32,027 bases of DNA, from contig NZ_JADMJL010000023.1 of the NCBI RefSeq assembly GCF_018780585.1, positions 1 to 32,027 on the forward strand, given 5' to 3'. Made by a program: the position numbers and the translations under genes. Shown here in pieces: positions 17,268 to 25,420 of the stretch. Source of the stretch: Methyloversatilis discipulorum (lineage in GTDB: Bacteria; Pseudomonadota; Gammaproteobacteria; Burkholderiales; Rhodocyclaceae). The first letter of the stretch is position 1; each line of letters opens with the position of its first letter. The notes under the pieces are model-generated. The model was not told the origin of the DNA, did no database searches, and saw only the letters and a program-made list of their open reading frames with translations.

Positions 17268-17459
17268 TCAGCGCCGGCTGAGCGCTTCCTCGATCTTCTT
17301 CTCGGTCTTGTACTGGCTCAGCGCATAGACCGCCCACAGCGCGGCCGGAATCCAGCCCAGCAGCGTGAGCTGCAGGATGAGACAGATGATGCCGGCCACC
17401 GGGCGGCCGATGGTGAAGAACACCGTGAAGGGCAGAAAGATTGCGAGCAGCAGTCGCAT
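17268..17459 (-). CDS. Pmp3/YqaE-family small membrane protein
   Basis: 63-residue proteolipid with two transmembrane helices. It begins MRLLLAIFLPFTVFFTIGRP, followed by the family core AGIICLILQLTLLGWIPAALWAVYALSQYK and a charged tail. Members of this family (yeast Pmp3, E. coli YqaE) are linked to membrane potential and salt or stress tolerance. GGGAG lies 7 bases before the ATG. An 8-bp hairpin GTTGAGCG/CGCTCAAC (17472-17492) lies in the leader just upstream of that site. The gene converges on the SoxYZ-like gene and is divergent from relA. Confidence 0.88.
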   Translation of the reverse strand: MRLLLAIFLPFTVFFTIGRPVAGIICLILQLTLLGWIPAALWAVYALSQYKTEKKIEEALSRR

Positions 17460-17603
17460 GACGGACTCCCGGTTGAGCGAAGTGCGCTCAACGGTACAAG
17501 ATTAAGCGGTCGAGTTGAAGCCCGGACCGCGCGCTGACGCCGTTGTGCCGACAATGCTGCTGCGCCGCAAGCTGCGCGCCGCCTAATCCGGGATAATCGC
17601 GGC

Positions 17604-19805
17604 ATGGTATCCGTCGTTCATTCCCTCTCCAGCGCCGACGCGGCGCGCACCACACTCGAATTGCTGACCGACGGTCTGGGCGACGCCGAAGCGGACACGC
17701 TGCGCCGCGCCCACGACATGGTGACGCCGCTGTACGCCGAGCGCTGGCTCGGCACCGGCGAGCCGATGCACGAGCACGTGGTCGGCCAGGCGCTGATCTG
17801 CGCCTCGCTGCGGCTCGACCTCGAAACCCGGCTGGCGGCGCTGCTGTTTCCGCTGCACGAGGTGCAGGACGACGCCAGTGAACACATCGCTGCCCAGTAC
17901 GGCCCGGCGGTCGCCGAACTGGTCGCCGGCCTGCAGCGGCTCGACAACCTGCGCCTGATCACCCGCGCCCATGCTTCGCAGAGCGTGACCGGCAACGACG
18001 CCGGCGGCGATCAGGCCGAGGTGCTGCGCAAGATGGTGCTGGCTATGGTGGCCGACGTGCGCGTGGTCATGCTGCGTCTGGCTTCGCGTGTGCAGAGCCT
18101 GCGCTGGCTCACCGCCCACCCGAACGACGACCGCCTCGACATGGCGCGGGAATCGCTCGACATCTATGCGCCACTGGCCAACCGGCTGGGCGTCTGGCAG
18201 CTCAAGTGGGAACTGGAAGATCTGTCCTTCCGCTTCCTCGAACCCGATACCTACAAGCGCATCGCCAAGCAGCTCGACGAGAAGCGGGTCGAGCGCGAGG
18301 CCTTCATCGCCGACGCCATGGTGAAGCTGAAGGCCGAACTGGAGGCGGCCGGCATCAAGGCTGAGATTCAGGGGCGGCCGAAGCACATCTACAGCATCTG
18401 GAACAAGATGCGGGCGAAGAAGCTGGAGTTCTCCGAGGTGTACGACGTGCGCGCGCTGCGCGTGCTGGTCGATTCGGTGCGCGACTGCTACGGCGCGCTC
18501 GGCGTCGTGCACCAGCTCTGGCATCCGCTGCCGCGCGAGTTCGACGACTACATCGCCCAGCCCAAGGGCAACAACTACCAGTCGCTGCACACCGCGGTGA
18601 TCGCGCCCGACGGCCGCTCGCTCGAAGTGCAGATCCGTACGCGCGACATGCACCGCCACGCCGAGATGGGCGTCGCTGCGCACTGGCGCTACAAGGAAGG
18701 GTCGGGGCAGGACAAGGACTACGACGACAAGATCGCCTGGCTGCGCCAGCTGCTGTCCTGGCGCGACGAAATCGCCGACCACTCGGAGTGGGTGGAACAG
18801 TTCAAGCGCGCCGCGCTCGACGACACCATCTATGTGCTGACGCCGCAGGGCAAGGTGATCGACCTGCCACAGGGCGCGACGCCGGTCGACTTCGCCTACC
18901 GCCTGCACACCGACCTCGGCCACCGCTGCCGCGGTGCCCGCGTGAACGGCCAGCTGGTGCCACTGAACACGCCGCTCGACAACGGTCAGCGGGTCGAAAT
19001 CATCGCCGCCAAGCAGGGCGGGCCGTCGCGCGACTGGCTGGTGCCGCAGCAAGGCTACATCACCACGCACAACGCGCGGGTGAAGGTGCGCCGCTGGTTC
19101 GCCCAGATCGAGGAAGGCGAGACGCTGGCCCAGGGCCGTGCATGGCTGGCGCGCGAACTGGCGCGCGAGGGCGCCAGCCAGACCAGTCTGGAAGAGCTGT
19201 CGCAGAAGCTGGGTTACAACAGCGTCGATGCGATGCATATCGCCTGCGCGCACGGCGAGGTCGGCCCGCGCGCTATCCACGTCGCGCTGAAGGGCGAGGA
19301 GCCGCCGCCGGACGAGCCGGAAATCAAGCCGCGCGCACCGCGCGCCACCGGTGAGCGTGGCGTGCTGGTCGAGGGCGTCGGCAAGCTGCTGACCCAGCTC
19401 GGTCGCTGCTGCAAGCCGGCACCGCCGGACCCGATCTCCGGCTTCGTGACTCGCGGCCGCGGCGTGGCCATCCACCGCAGCGACTGCCCGAACTACATCA
19501 ATATGGTGGCGCGCAACCCGGAACGGGTGATCGACGCGCAATGGGGCGAAGTGGCCGGCCGCGACCCGGACGCGCGCTTCGCCGCCGACATCCACGTCGA
19601 GGCGCACGACCGTCAGGGGCTGCTGCGCGACATATCCGAAGTGCTGTCGCGCGAGAAGATCAACGTCACCGCGGTCAGCACGCAGTCCAAGGCCGGCATG
19701 GCGCGCATGAGCTTCACCGTCGAGATCGCCGGCGTCGGACAGATCCAGAAGGTGCTCGGGCTGATCCGCGACGTCGACGGCGTGGTCGAGACGCGGCGCG
19801 GCTGA
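17604..19805 (+). CDS. relA: (p)ppGpp synthetase RelA, monofunctional type
   Basis: Ribosome-associated GTP/GDP pyrophosphokinase of the stringent response. The 733 residues consist of a degenerate hydrolase domain (about 30-190) in which the catalytic His-Asp pair is replaced (LLFPLHEVQDD, 81-90), a synthetase domain (about 240-375) with HIYSIWNKM, VYDVRALRVLV and the acidic EFDD motif (312-315) that marks RelA rather than the RFKD of bifunctional Rel/SpoT, a TGS domain (about 408-470), a helical/zinc-finger region containing GRCCKPAPPDPISGF, and a C-terminal ACT domain (about 655-733). It should make but not degrade (p)ppGpp, implying a separate SpoT elsewhere. The start ATG has only GGGA upstream. 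Confidence 0.96.
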   Translation: MVSVVHSLSSADAARTTLELLTDGLGDAEADTLRRAHDMVTPLYAERWLGTGEPMHEHVVGQALICASLRLDLETRLAALLFPLHEVQDDASEHIAAQYGPAVAELVAGLQRLDNLRLITRAHASQSVTGNDAGGDQAEVLRKMVLAMVADVRVVMLRLASRVQSLRWLTAHPNDDRLDMARESLDIYAPLANRLGVWQLKWELEDLSFRFLEPDTYKRIAKQLDEKRVEREAFIADAMVKLKAELEAAGIKAEIQGRPKHIYSIWNKMRAKKLEFSEVYDVRALRVLVDSVRDCYGALGVVHQLWHPLPREFDDYIAQPKGNNYQSLHTAVIAPDGRSLEVQIRTRDMHRHAEMGVAAHWRYKEGSGQDKDYDDKIAWLRQLLSWRDEIADHSEWVEQFKRAALDDTIYVLTPQGKVIDLPQGATPVDFAYRLHTDLGHRCRGARVNGQLVPLNTPLDNGQRVEIIAAKQGGPSRDWLVPQQGYITTHNARVKVRRWFAQIEEGETLAQGRAWLARELAREGASQTSLEELSQKLGYNSVDAMHIACAHGEVGPRAIHVALKGEEPPPDEPEIKPRAPRATGERGVLVEGVGKLLTQLGRCCKPAPPDPISGFVTRGRGVAIHRSDCPNYINMVARNPERVIDAQWGEVAGRDPDARFAADIHVEAHDRQGLLRDISEVLSREKINVTAVSTQSKAGMARMSFTVEIAGVGQIQKVLGLIRDVDGVVETRRG

Positions 19806-19831
19806 TTGCCGGCGCGCCGACGACCCGTGCG

Positions 19832-21043
19832 CTAGAACAGTTCGACCTCGCCGGTGCTCATCGTGCCGCGCGGTCCGGACTGCAGGGTCATCGACCGTGC
19901 GGCCTCGCGTGCGTCGGTCAGCAGGCGTGACAGCACCTCGTTGCGTTTCTCGACCCGGGCGATGCCGTCGCGCTGTTCGCGGTCGCGGTGCGCGTCGAAC
20001 ACGCCGTTCACGTAACGCGCCATCAGTTCGGTCTGCTCGCTGACTTTCGCCAGCAGCTGGCTCACCATGTCCTCGAACTGCATCGACACCATGCCCTGCA
20101 TCACCGCCTCGTGTATGGTCGATGACAGGCGATTGATGCGCTCTGCCTGTTCGGTGGCATGGCGGTTGATGTCGGACATCTGTTGCCACAACTGGGCGGC
20201 GCGCTCCTCAGATTCACGCGCCGAGCCGATGTCGGTGCTGGCTGAAGCGGCGACGGCTTCACCGGCCTCGCTGATCGCACCATGCACGTCGCCAAGCAGC
20301 GCGCTGATTTCGGTGCTGAAGGTTTCAGTACGTTGCGCCAGTTTGCGCACTTCGTCCGCCACCACGGCGAAGCCGCGTCCGGCTTCGCCCGCGCGTGCTG
20401 CCTCGATGGCGGCGTTGAGCGCCAGCAGTTCCGTCTGGCGATTGATCTGGTTGACCTGGCCGATCAGTCCGCGCACCTGCTCGAGCTTGTTGCGTACGCC
20501 GTCGAAGCGCTGCCCGATCGCCGCGCTGCCTTCGCTCAAGGTTTCCACCGTGCGCACGAAGCCGGACAACGATTCCTGCGTGCGGAGCGCGAACTGTTCG
20601 ATCTCGCTGCGGCGGCGCGCCTGCTCCTCGTCGGTCGCCAGTGCAAGCAGTTCCTCCACCATCTCTCGCAAGTTCGAACGTCCGTTGCTCTCTCGCAGAT
20701 TGGCAGCGGCGCCGGCGACGATGTCCTGCGAACGGGTCAGTGCCTCGCGCAAGCGTTCGAACTGTTCCCGACTGCCACCCGCAAGTGCTCCACACAGATC
20801 GTCGTACTGCCGCACATTGCGGTCGATCTCCGCCATGCGGGCTGCCTGTCGCGCTGCGTGTCGCGCCCGCGCCCGACGGCTCAGCATCTGTGCGATGACC
20901 AGACTGGCAATCGCCAGCGTGATCAGCGCCGTCGTTGCCCAGCCGGAAGGCCGGGTCACGCTCAGTACTGCACCGCCCGCGCTGACCGCCAGCGCCAGCC
21001 ACACGGCAAGGTCATCACCTCTCAAAGAGCCCGTTTTCGTCAC
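19832..21043 (-). CDS. Methyl-accepting chemotaxis-type protein
   Basis: The 403-residue protein has two closely spaced transmembrane helices near the N terminus (about 10-28 and 35-53), almost no periplasmic part and no recognisable sensor domain. A long cytoplasmic coiled coil follows. It contains the conserved signalling hairpin tip region [31 protein letters not shown] (read in parts), which binds CheA/CheW. The tail MSTGEVELF lacks a CheR/CheB-binding pentapeptide. It therefore probably senses an intracellular or membrane-state signal. The start is GTG at 21043 with AAAGGA 8 bases upstream. It is the only chemotaxis gene in the window; fliOPQR lies about 4.5 kb away. Confidence 0.92.
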   Translation of the reverse strand: MTKTGSLRGDDLAVWLALAVSAGGAVLSVTRPSGWATTALITLAIASLVIAQMLSRRARARHAARQAARMAEIDRNVRQYDDLCGALAGGSREQFERLREALTRSQDIVAGAAANLRESNGRSNLREMVEELLALATDEEQARRRSEIEQFALRTQESLSGFVRTVETLSEGSAAIGQRFDGVRNKLEQVRGLIGQVNQINRQTELLALNAAIEAARAGEAGRGFAVVADEVRKLAQRTETFSTEISALLGDVHGAISEAGEAVAASASTDIGSARESEERAAQLWQQMSDINRHATEQAERINRLSSTIHEAVMQGMVSMQFEDMVSQLLAKVSEQTELMARYVNGVFDAHRDREQRDGIARVEKRNEVLSRLLTDAREAARSMTLQSGPRGTMSTGEVELF

Positions 21044-21185
21044 GTCGATAGTCCTTTCTTCTGGTCTTGTTTTGTACGACGAAAGTCATATCGACAATGC
21101 CCTTGGGGTTCTCAAGGGTTCTGGTGTGAAAATTTCCCTGATGTACGAACAAGGTCGGTCTGGCGCCACGTGACGGCCGGAGGGA

Positions 21186-21698
21186 TCAGGCGGGGACGTC
21201 TATCGATGGGCGCTGTGCCGGCCGCGGCTCCGCATAGATCAGCAGCGGTGTGCGGGCCGCGACGTCCGGACGTGCAACCGATCCCTCGGTCGCGGCCGCC
21301 AGTTCGGCTTCGGCCTGGCGAGCCATCTGCGCCGCCCTTGCGGCGACCGCGAGGTCCTGCCCGGATGGCTCGGCCGGCGCCAGCGCGGCGGCGCTGATCT
21401 GTCGCGCGCGGCGCAGCGTCTCTTCCGGCGTGCGGCCGGGTGACACGTCCAGACTCACTTCGCCGCCGACGGCGTAATTCACGCCGTCCGGACCTCGCTG
21501 GAAGCTGTAGTTCGCGCCCGACGTGGCCAGACCACCGGCCGCCGCCTGATGCGCCTGCTCGTGCTGTCTCACCTCTCGGTCGCGCGCCTGCAGTGCGCGC
21601 AGCTGTTCGGTTTCTTCCGGGCTGAATTCACCCGCGGCTCGCATGCGCGAGGCGGCCGAAAGCGTGGCGGAGGGAGAGCTCGGAGCGGAGATATTCAT
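21186..21698 (-). CDS. Putative metalloprotease, SprA-related (CJM1_0395-like) family
   Basis: 170-residue protein with an Ala/Ser-rich N terminus. The conserved block VRQHEQAHQAAAGGLATSGANYSFQRGPDGVNYAVGGEV (about 43-81, read in parts) contains the HExxH zinc motif HEQAH (46-50). This block matches proteins usually annotated as SprA-related or CJM1_0395-family putative metalloproteases. The rest is Ala/Arg/Glu-rich and probably helical. No signal peptide is evident. The start at 21698 (MNISAPSSP) is preferred over 21755 because a TATAGT -10-like sequence at 21764-21769 (minus strand) would leave the upstream start without a leader. Enzymatic activity is unproven. Confidence 0.78.
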   Translation of the reverse strand: MNISAPSSPSATLSAASRMRAAGEFSPEETEQLRALQARDREVRQHEQAHQAAAGGLATSGANYSFQRGPDGVNYAVGGEVSLDVSPGRTPEETLRRARQISAAALAPAEPSGQDLAVAARAAQMARQAEAELAAATEGSVARPDVAARTPLLIYAEPRPAQRPSIDVPA

Positions 21699-21799
21699 CG
21701 GCGCGATGTCCCGGATGGCCTCGACACCGGTCACCGCAGCAGGCGGCCGGCGCATGAATATCCACTATAGACAGTGCGCCGGATGCGCGTGCGCGGGGC

Positions 21800-21874
21800 T
21801 GGCGGCCCCAACAGGAATCGAACCTGTACCTACCCCTTAGGAGGGGGTTGTTGTATCCATTCAACTATGGAGCC
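21800..21874 (-). tRNA. tRNA-Arg(CCU)
   Basis: 75-base tRNA on the minus strand. The acceptor GGCTCCA pairs with TGGGGCC (one G-U), and the D stem is GTTG/CAAC. The anticodon stem ACCCC/GGGGT encloses CTCCTAA, giving anticodon CCT, which reads the AGG codon. The T loop is GTTCGATT, followed by discriminator G and an encoded CCA. It stands alone between the metalloprotease-like gene and the GT-C gene. Confidence 0.96.
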
Positions 21875-21904
21875 GCAGGGGCGCGATTGTAACCGCGCGC
21901 CGCG

Positions 21905-23335
21905 TCAGCGGACGAGGGTGTAGCGGTATTCGATCGGCGGGTGGCCGGGGTGGGCGTGGCGGTAGCGCAGGCGGAGCAGGGCATAGTCGCCCGTGCCGGC
22001 GCGGTCGAACATCGCGCGGCCCGCTTCGCCGCGGCCGATCAGCAGGTGAGCGCCCGGCGGCACCTGCGGAGCGGGTGCGTCGTCCTTCCAGACGACGACC
22101 TGCGCCTGCGGAAAGCGCAGGCGCAGTACGCCGCCGAGCACCGCATCGTGGGTGACGATGGGCGCGCGGCCGTCGTAGCCGGCGCTGCGCAGCGCGAGCG
22201 CCAGTTCGGCCGCGGGTTCGTTCAGTTCGTCCGGCCGGTTGCGCCAGCCGTCGAATACCGGCCGCATGCTGGCCATGAAGAGGTAGAGCAGCGCGAACAC
22301 GATGAGCGTGCCGCGCAGCCAGCTCAAGTGCGGGTGTGCGGACAGATGCGGTCGGCAGCAGAAGAAGGCCAGCGGCGCCATGAACAGCAGCGGCTGCAGC
22401 CAGCGACCCTTGAAATGGGTGGCGCCGCCGACCACCACCAGCGCGATCATCAGCAGCGCCAGCAGTCCGAGATAGCGGCCCCACAGGCGGCAGTGTGGCG
22501 ATGCGGCGGTGGGCGCCCACGCGGCGCGGCCGAAGATCGCGGCGAAGGCGAGCGCGAGTGCGGCCAGTGTGGCCAGCGTGGCGCCGAGCAGGCTGCTCAG
22601 GCCGCGCACGACGCCGCCCGCCACGCCGGGCACGGCGTCCAGCTTTTCCAGCGTGCGGGCGCTGGCCAGCTGCCAGTTGTCGAGCAGCCACAGCGCGTGC
22701 GGCGCGAGCACGACGAGCGCCAGCAGCGCCGCCGCGATCAGCCACGGGCTGCGCAGCATGGGCCGCGTGTCGCGCGACAGCAGCACCGCCAGGCCGAGTG
22801 CGGCCAGATAGACCGCGAAACTGTATTTGGACAGCAGGCCGAGCGCTGCGCACAGGCCGAGCGCCAGGTAGAGCAGCGGGCGCGGCTTCTCGATCAGTCG
22901 CACGACGACATAGAGCGTGGCGGCGGCGACGGCGGTGGCCAGCACCGAATGCGTCAGGTCGCGCTGCGATTCCCAGCCGATCTGCGGAATCAGCAGCATG
23001 GACGCCGCGGCGAGCAGCGCCAGCGGCGGCGCCATCAGCCGGCGCGCGGCCAGCCAGACGAAGGCGTAGGTCGATGCGAGCAGCGTGTTCTTAAGCAGCG
23101 ACAGCGACAGTACCGACACGCCCGCCACCTGGAACACAGCCCACTGCAGCCATGTGTAAAGCGGCGGCTGCGTGCCGTAGCCGGCGGCCAGTTGCTGGGT
23201 CCACAGCGCCTGCTCGGCCTCGTCCAGTTCGAGCGCGTCGGACACCAGCGTGCGAGCCACGATGTGGGCGCCGAAATAGAGCAGGAGCAGCAGCCACGGG
23301 GCGCGGTGCGACGGGGTGGAAGCAGGGGCGTTCAT
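21905..23335 (-). CDS. GT-C/GT39-type membrane glycosyltransferase (ArnT-like)
   Basis: 476-residue polytopic inner-membrane protein with about 11 hydrophobic helices. The first periplasmic loop carries an acidic pair in LELDEAEQALWTQQLAAGYGTQPPLYTWLQW (Asp38-Glu39 region, read in parts), matching the catalytic loop of ArnT/PMT-type enzymes that use polyprenyl-phosphate sugars as donors. QRDLTHSVLATAVA and LGLLSKYSFAVY are further family-like features. The C-terminal 120 residues form a small soluble periplasmic part ending in RYTLVR. It is divergent from the GT2 gene, which would make the lipid-linked sugar it uses. The acceptor is unknown. Confidence 0.87.
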   Translation of the reverse strand: MNAPASTPSHRAPWLLLLLYFGAHIVARTLVSDALELDEAEQALWTQQLAAGYGTQPPLYTWLQWAVFQVAGVSVLSLSLLKNTLLASTYAFVWLAARRLMAPPLALLAAASMLLIPQIGWESQRDLTHSVLATAVAAATLYVVVRLIEKPRPLLYLALGLCAALGLLSKYSFAVYLAALGLAVLLSRDTRPMLRSPWLIAAALLALVVLAPHALWLLDNWQLASARTLEKLDAVPGVAGGVVRGLSSLLGATLATLAALALAFAAIFGRAAWAPTAASPHCRLWGRYLGLLALLMIALVVVGGATHFKGRWLQPLLFMAPLAFFCCRPHLSAHPHLSWLRGTLIVFALLYLFMASMRPVFDGWRNRPDELNEPAAELALALRSAGYDGRAPIVTHDAVLGGVLRLRFPQAQVVVWKDDAPAPQVPPGAHLLIGRGEAGRAMFDRAGTGDYALLRLRYRHAHPGHPPIEYRYTLVR

Positions 23336-23403
23336 GGCGTCGCAGTGTCGCCGCAGATCTTTAATTTGGCGTTAACCGCGGCGCTGCACGATGACGGCTC
23401 TTC

Positions 23404-24426
23404 ATGCCGGATCATCCGCCCATGCCCCAGGTTCTCGAATTCGCCCAGCCGGAGTCGCCGGCGCGTGCCACCGCCGAGGCGCCGGAGGTGTCCGTCGTCG
23501 TGCCGGTGTTCAACGAATTCGACAATCTCGGCGATCTGGTCGATCGCATCCACGCCGCACTGGCCCCGACCGGCCGCCGCTTCGAGCTGATCGTCGTCGA
23601 CGACGGCTCGCGCGACGGCAGCGGCGCGCTGCTGACGCGGCTGGTGGCCGAACGCCCGTGGCTGCGGCCGGTGCTTCTGGTGCGCAACTACGGTCAGTCG
23701 AGCGCGCTGCAGGCCGGCTTCGACCGTGTGCGCGGTCGCTACGTGGTGACGCTCGACGGCGATCTGCAGAACGACCCGCTCGACATTCCGGCGATGCTCG
23801 ACCGCCTCGACACGGATCCCGACGTCGACATGATTTCCGGCTGGCGCCAGCAGCGGCAGGACAAGGCGCTGTCGCGCCGGCTGCCGTCGCTCATCGCAAA
23901 CAAGCTCATTTCCGCCTCGACCGGCGTGTATCTGCACGACTACGGCTGTGCGCTGAAGGCGTACCGGCGGGACATCATCGACCGCATCCGGCTGTACGGC
24001 GAACTGCACCGCTTCATCCCGTCGCTGGCGCGCGACGCCGGTGCGCGCATCGCCGAAGTGCCGGTGCGTCACCACGCGCGCACGCGCGGCGTGTCGAAGT
24101 ACGGCATAGACCGCACCTTCCGCGTCATCCTCGACCTGGTGCTGATCGTCTTCTTCATGCGCTACCGCCAGCGTCCGCTGCACGCGTTTGGAGCGCTCGG
24201 CCTGTGGCTGGCCACACCCGGTGCCGCCATCCTCGGCTGGATGGGCCTGCTCAAGCTGTTCGGCGAGGACATCGGCGGCCGGCCGCTGCTGATGGCCGGC
24301 GTCATGCTGCTGCTGATGGGCGTTCAGCTCATCGTTGCCGGCCTGATCGGCGAACTGCTCATCCGCATCTATCACGAAGGTCGTGGCCGGCCGCAGTACC
24401 ACGCGCAGGAGCCGGAGGCGCGATGA
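23404..24426 (+). CDS. GT2 polyprenyl-phosphate glycosyltransferase (ArnC/GtrB-like)
   Basis: The 340-residue enzyme is predicted to transfer a sugar from a nucleotide donor to undecaprenyl phosphate on the cytosolic face. The GT-A domain starts EVSVVVPVFNEFDNLGDLVDRI, with DDGSRDGS (66-73), the donor-binding VTLDGDLQNDP (DXD at 118-120), SGWRQQRQDKALSRRLPS and a C-terminal KYGIDRTFRVILDL amphipathic region. Two transmembrane helices follow (about 260-282 and 295-320), as in ArnC and GtrB. The start ATG at 23404 lacks a strong ribosome binding site, and the ATG at 23422 is an alternative. Its stop overlaps the next gene by 4 bases. The 68-base gap to the divergent GT-C gene should hold both promoters. 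Confidence 0.92.
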   Translation: MPDHPPMPQVLEFAQPESPARATAEAPEVSVVVPVFNEFDNLGDLVDRIHAALAPTGRRFELIVVDDGSRDGSGALLTRLVAERPWLRPVLLVRNYGQSSALQAGFDRVRGRYVVTLDGDLQNDPLDIPAMLDRLDTDPDVDMISGWRQQRQDKALSRRLPSLIANKLISASTGVYLHDYGCALKAYRRDIIDRIRLYGELHRFIPSLARDAGARIAEVPVRHHARTRGVSKYGIDRTFRVILDLVLIVFFMRYRQRPLHAFGALGLWLATPGAAILGWMGLLKLFGEDIGGRPLLMAGVMLLLMGVQLIVAGLIGELLIRIYHEGRGRPQYHAQEPEAR

Positions 24427-25355
24427 CGCGCGGCGCCGCGCTGCGCCTCGCGGCAGCCGGCGGGCTGCTGGCGGCGGTGATTCATGTGGCGGAGCCAGCG
24501 GTTCTGGTCGATACCTTGCGACGCGCCGACCGTGACTGGCTGCTGCTTGGCCTGGTCGCCGCGCTGCTGTCCAACGTCGCATCGGCCCTGCGCTGGCGCG
24601 CGCTCACGGCCTGGCTCGGTGCGGCCGTCAGCCCCTCGTTCGCGCTGCTCGCCTACTTCCGTGCAATGGCGCTGAACGCACTGCTGCCGGGGGCCGTCGT
24701 CGGCGGCGATCTGTATCGCGCGCTGGCGCTGCGTCAGGCCGGTCTGCCGACACTCGACGCCGGCCTGTCGGTGCTGCTGGACCGCGTCAGTGGCCTTTGG
24801 GTGCTGCTGGCACTCGGTGCCGGCGCATTGCCGTTCGCTGCATCCTCCATCGCACTCCCATTGCCGCTGCCGTCTGTCTGGATCGACCTGTCGTGCGCGG
24901 TGGCGGCCGTGCTGCTGCTCACCGCGCCACTGCTCGTGATTGCGTGGCCTATCAGCGGCGCTCGCGCGCTCGCCGCGCTGGCGCGCCTGCAGTCGCGATT
25001 GCGGCGCCCGCGCGTGCTGCAGCAGTACGCGCTGCAGATGGGCGCTTCGCTTGTCGTGCAGGTGCTGTCGATTGCCGCGCTCGCCTGCGGCGGCCGCGCC
25101 CTCGGGCTCGACCTGTCGCCGGCCGTGTGGGCGACGGCAGCGGCGCCGATCTTCCTGATGGCGGCGCTGCCGGTCAGCGTCGGCGGCTGGGGTACGCGTG
25201 AAGCGGCGGCGGCGGCGGTGCTCGCCGTCTTCGGTGTGCCGGCCGCGCAGGCGGTCGCCGTGGCGCTGATCTACGGCGTATTCGGTCTGCTGCAGGCGGC
25301 GCTGGGCGGCTCGCTGTTCGCCTGCCGGCCGCAAGCGGTGCCGCGCGTGGGCTGA
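24423..25355 (+). CDS. Flippase-like membrane protein (LPG-synthase TM/UPF0104 domain)
   Basis: The 310-residue integral membrane protein has about seven to eight hydrophobic helices and corresponds to the lysylphosphatidylglycerol synthase transmembrane region without the soluble aminoacyl-transfer domain. Family features include SNVASALRWRALTAWLG, the motif FRAMALNALLPGAVVGGDLYRA, LDRVSGLWVLL and the late LPVSVGGWGTREAAAAAVL. The ATG at 24423 overlaps the GT2 stop (ATGA), so the two are translated together. Proteins of this type accompany lipid-linked sugar pathways and may assist lipid translocation, although the biochemical role is not settled. The longer open frame extending upstream to 23391 is a shadow of the GT2 gene. 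Confidence 0.87.
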   Translation: MTRGAALRLAAAGGLLAAVIHVAEPAVLVDTLRRADRDWLLLGLVAALLSNVASALRWRALTAWLGAAVSPSFALLAYFRAMALNALLPGAVVGGDLYRALALRQAGLPTLDAGLSVLLDRVSGLWVLLALGAGALPFAASSIALPLPLPSVWIDLSCAVAAVLLLTAPLLVIAWPISGARALAALARLQSRLRRPRVLQQYALQMGASLVVQVLSIAALACGGRALGLDLSPAVWATAAAPIFLMAALPVSVGGWGTREAAAAAVLAVFGVPAAQAVAVALIYGVFGLLQAALGGSLFACRPQAVPRVG

Positions 25356-25381
25356 GTCACCGCCGGGGCAGGGCGTATACT
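25352..25381 (+). promoter_or_regulatory. Possible promoter of uup
   Basis: TATACT (25376-25381) lies 39 bases before the uup start. CTGAGT (25352-25357), 18 bases further upstream, is only a weak -35 match and overlaps the end of the preceding gene. Confidence 0.3.
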
Positions 25382-25420
25382 GCGCGCCCGCCTCCGAACC
25401 GCCCCCGCACGCCGCCCACC

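Noticed and set aside
17583-20189. 868-codon minus-strand frame opposite relA
   Set aside because: Antisense shadow of relA with no recognisable domain. relA itself is unambiguous.
21088-21095. Sigma-28-like GTCGATAT upstream of the chemoreceptor gene (minus strand)
   Set aside because: The -10 likeness is partial and no TAAAG-type -35 lies at the proper distance.
23391-24422. Long upstream extension of the flippase-like frame
   Set aside because: It is an out-of-frame shadow of the GT2 gene. The flippase-like protein starts at the ATGA overlap at 24423.
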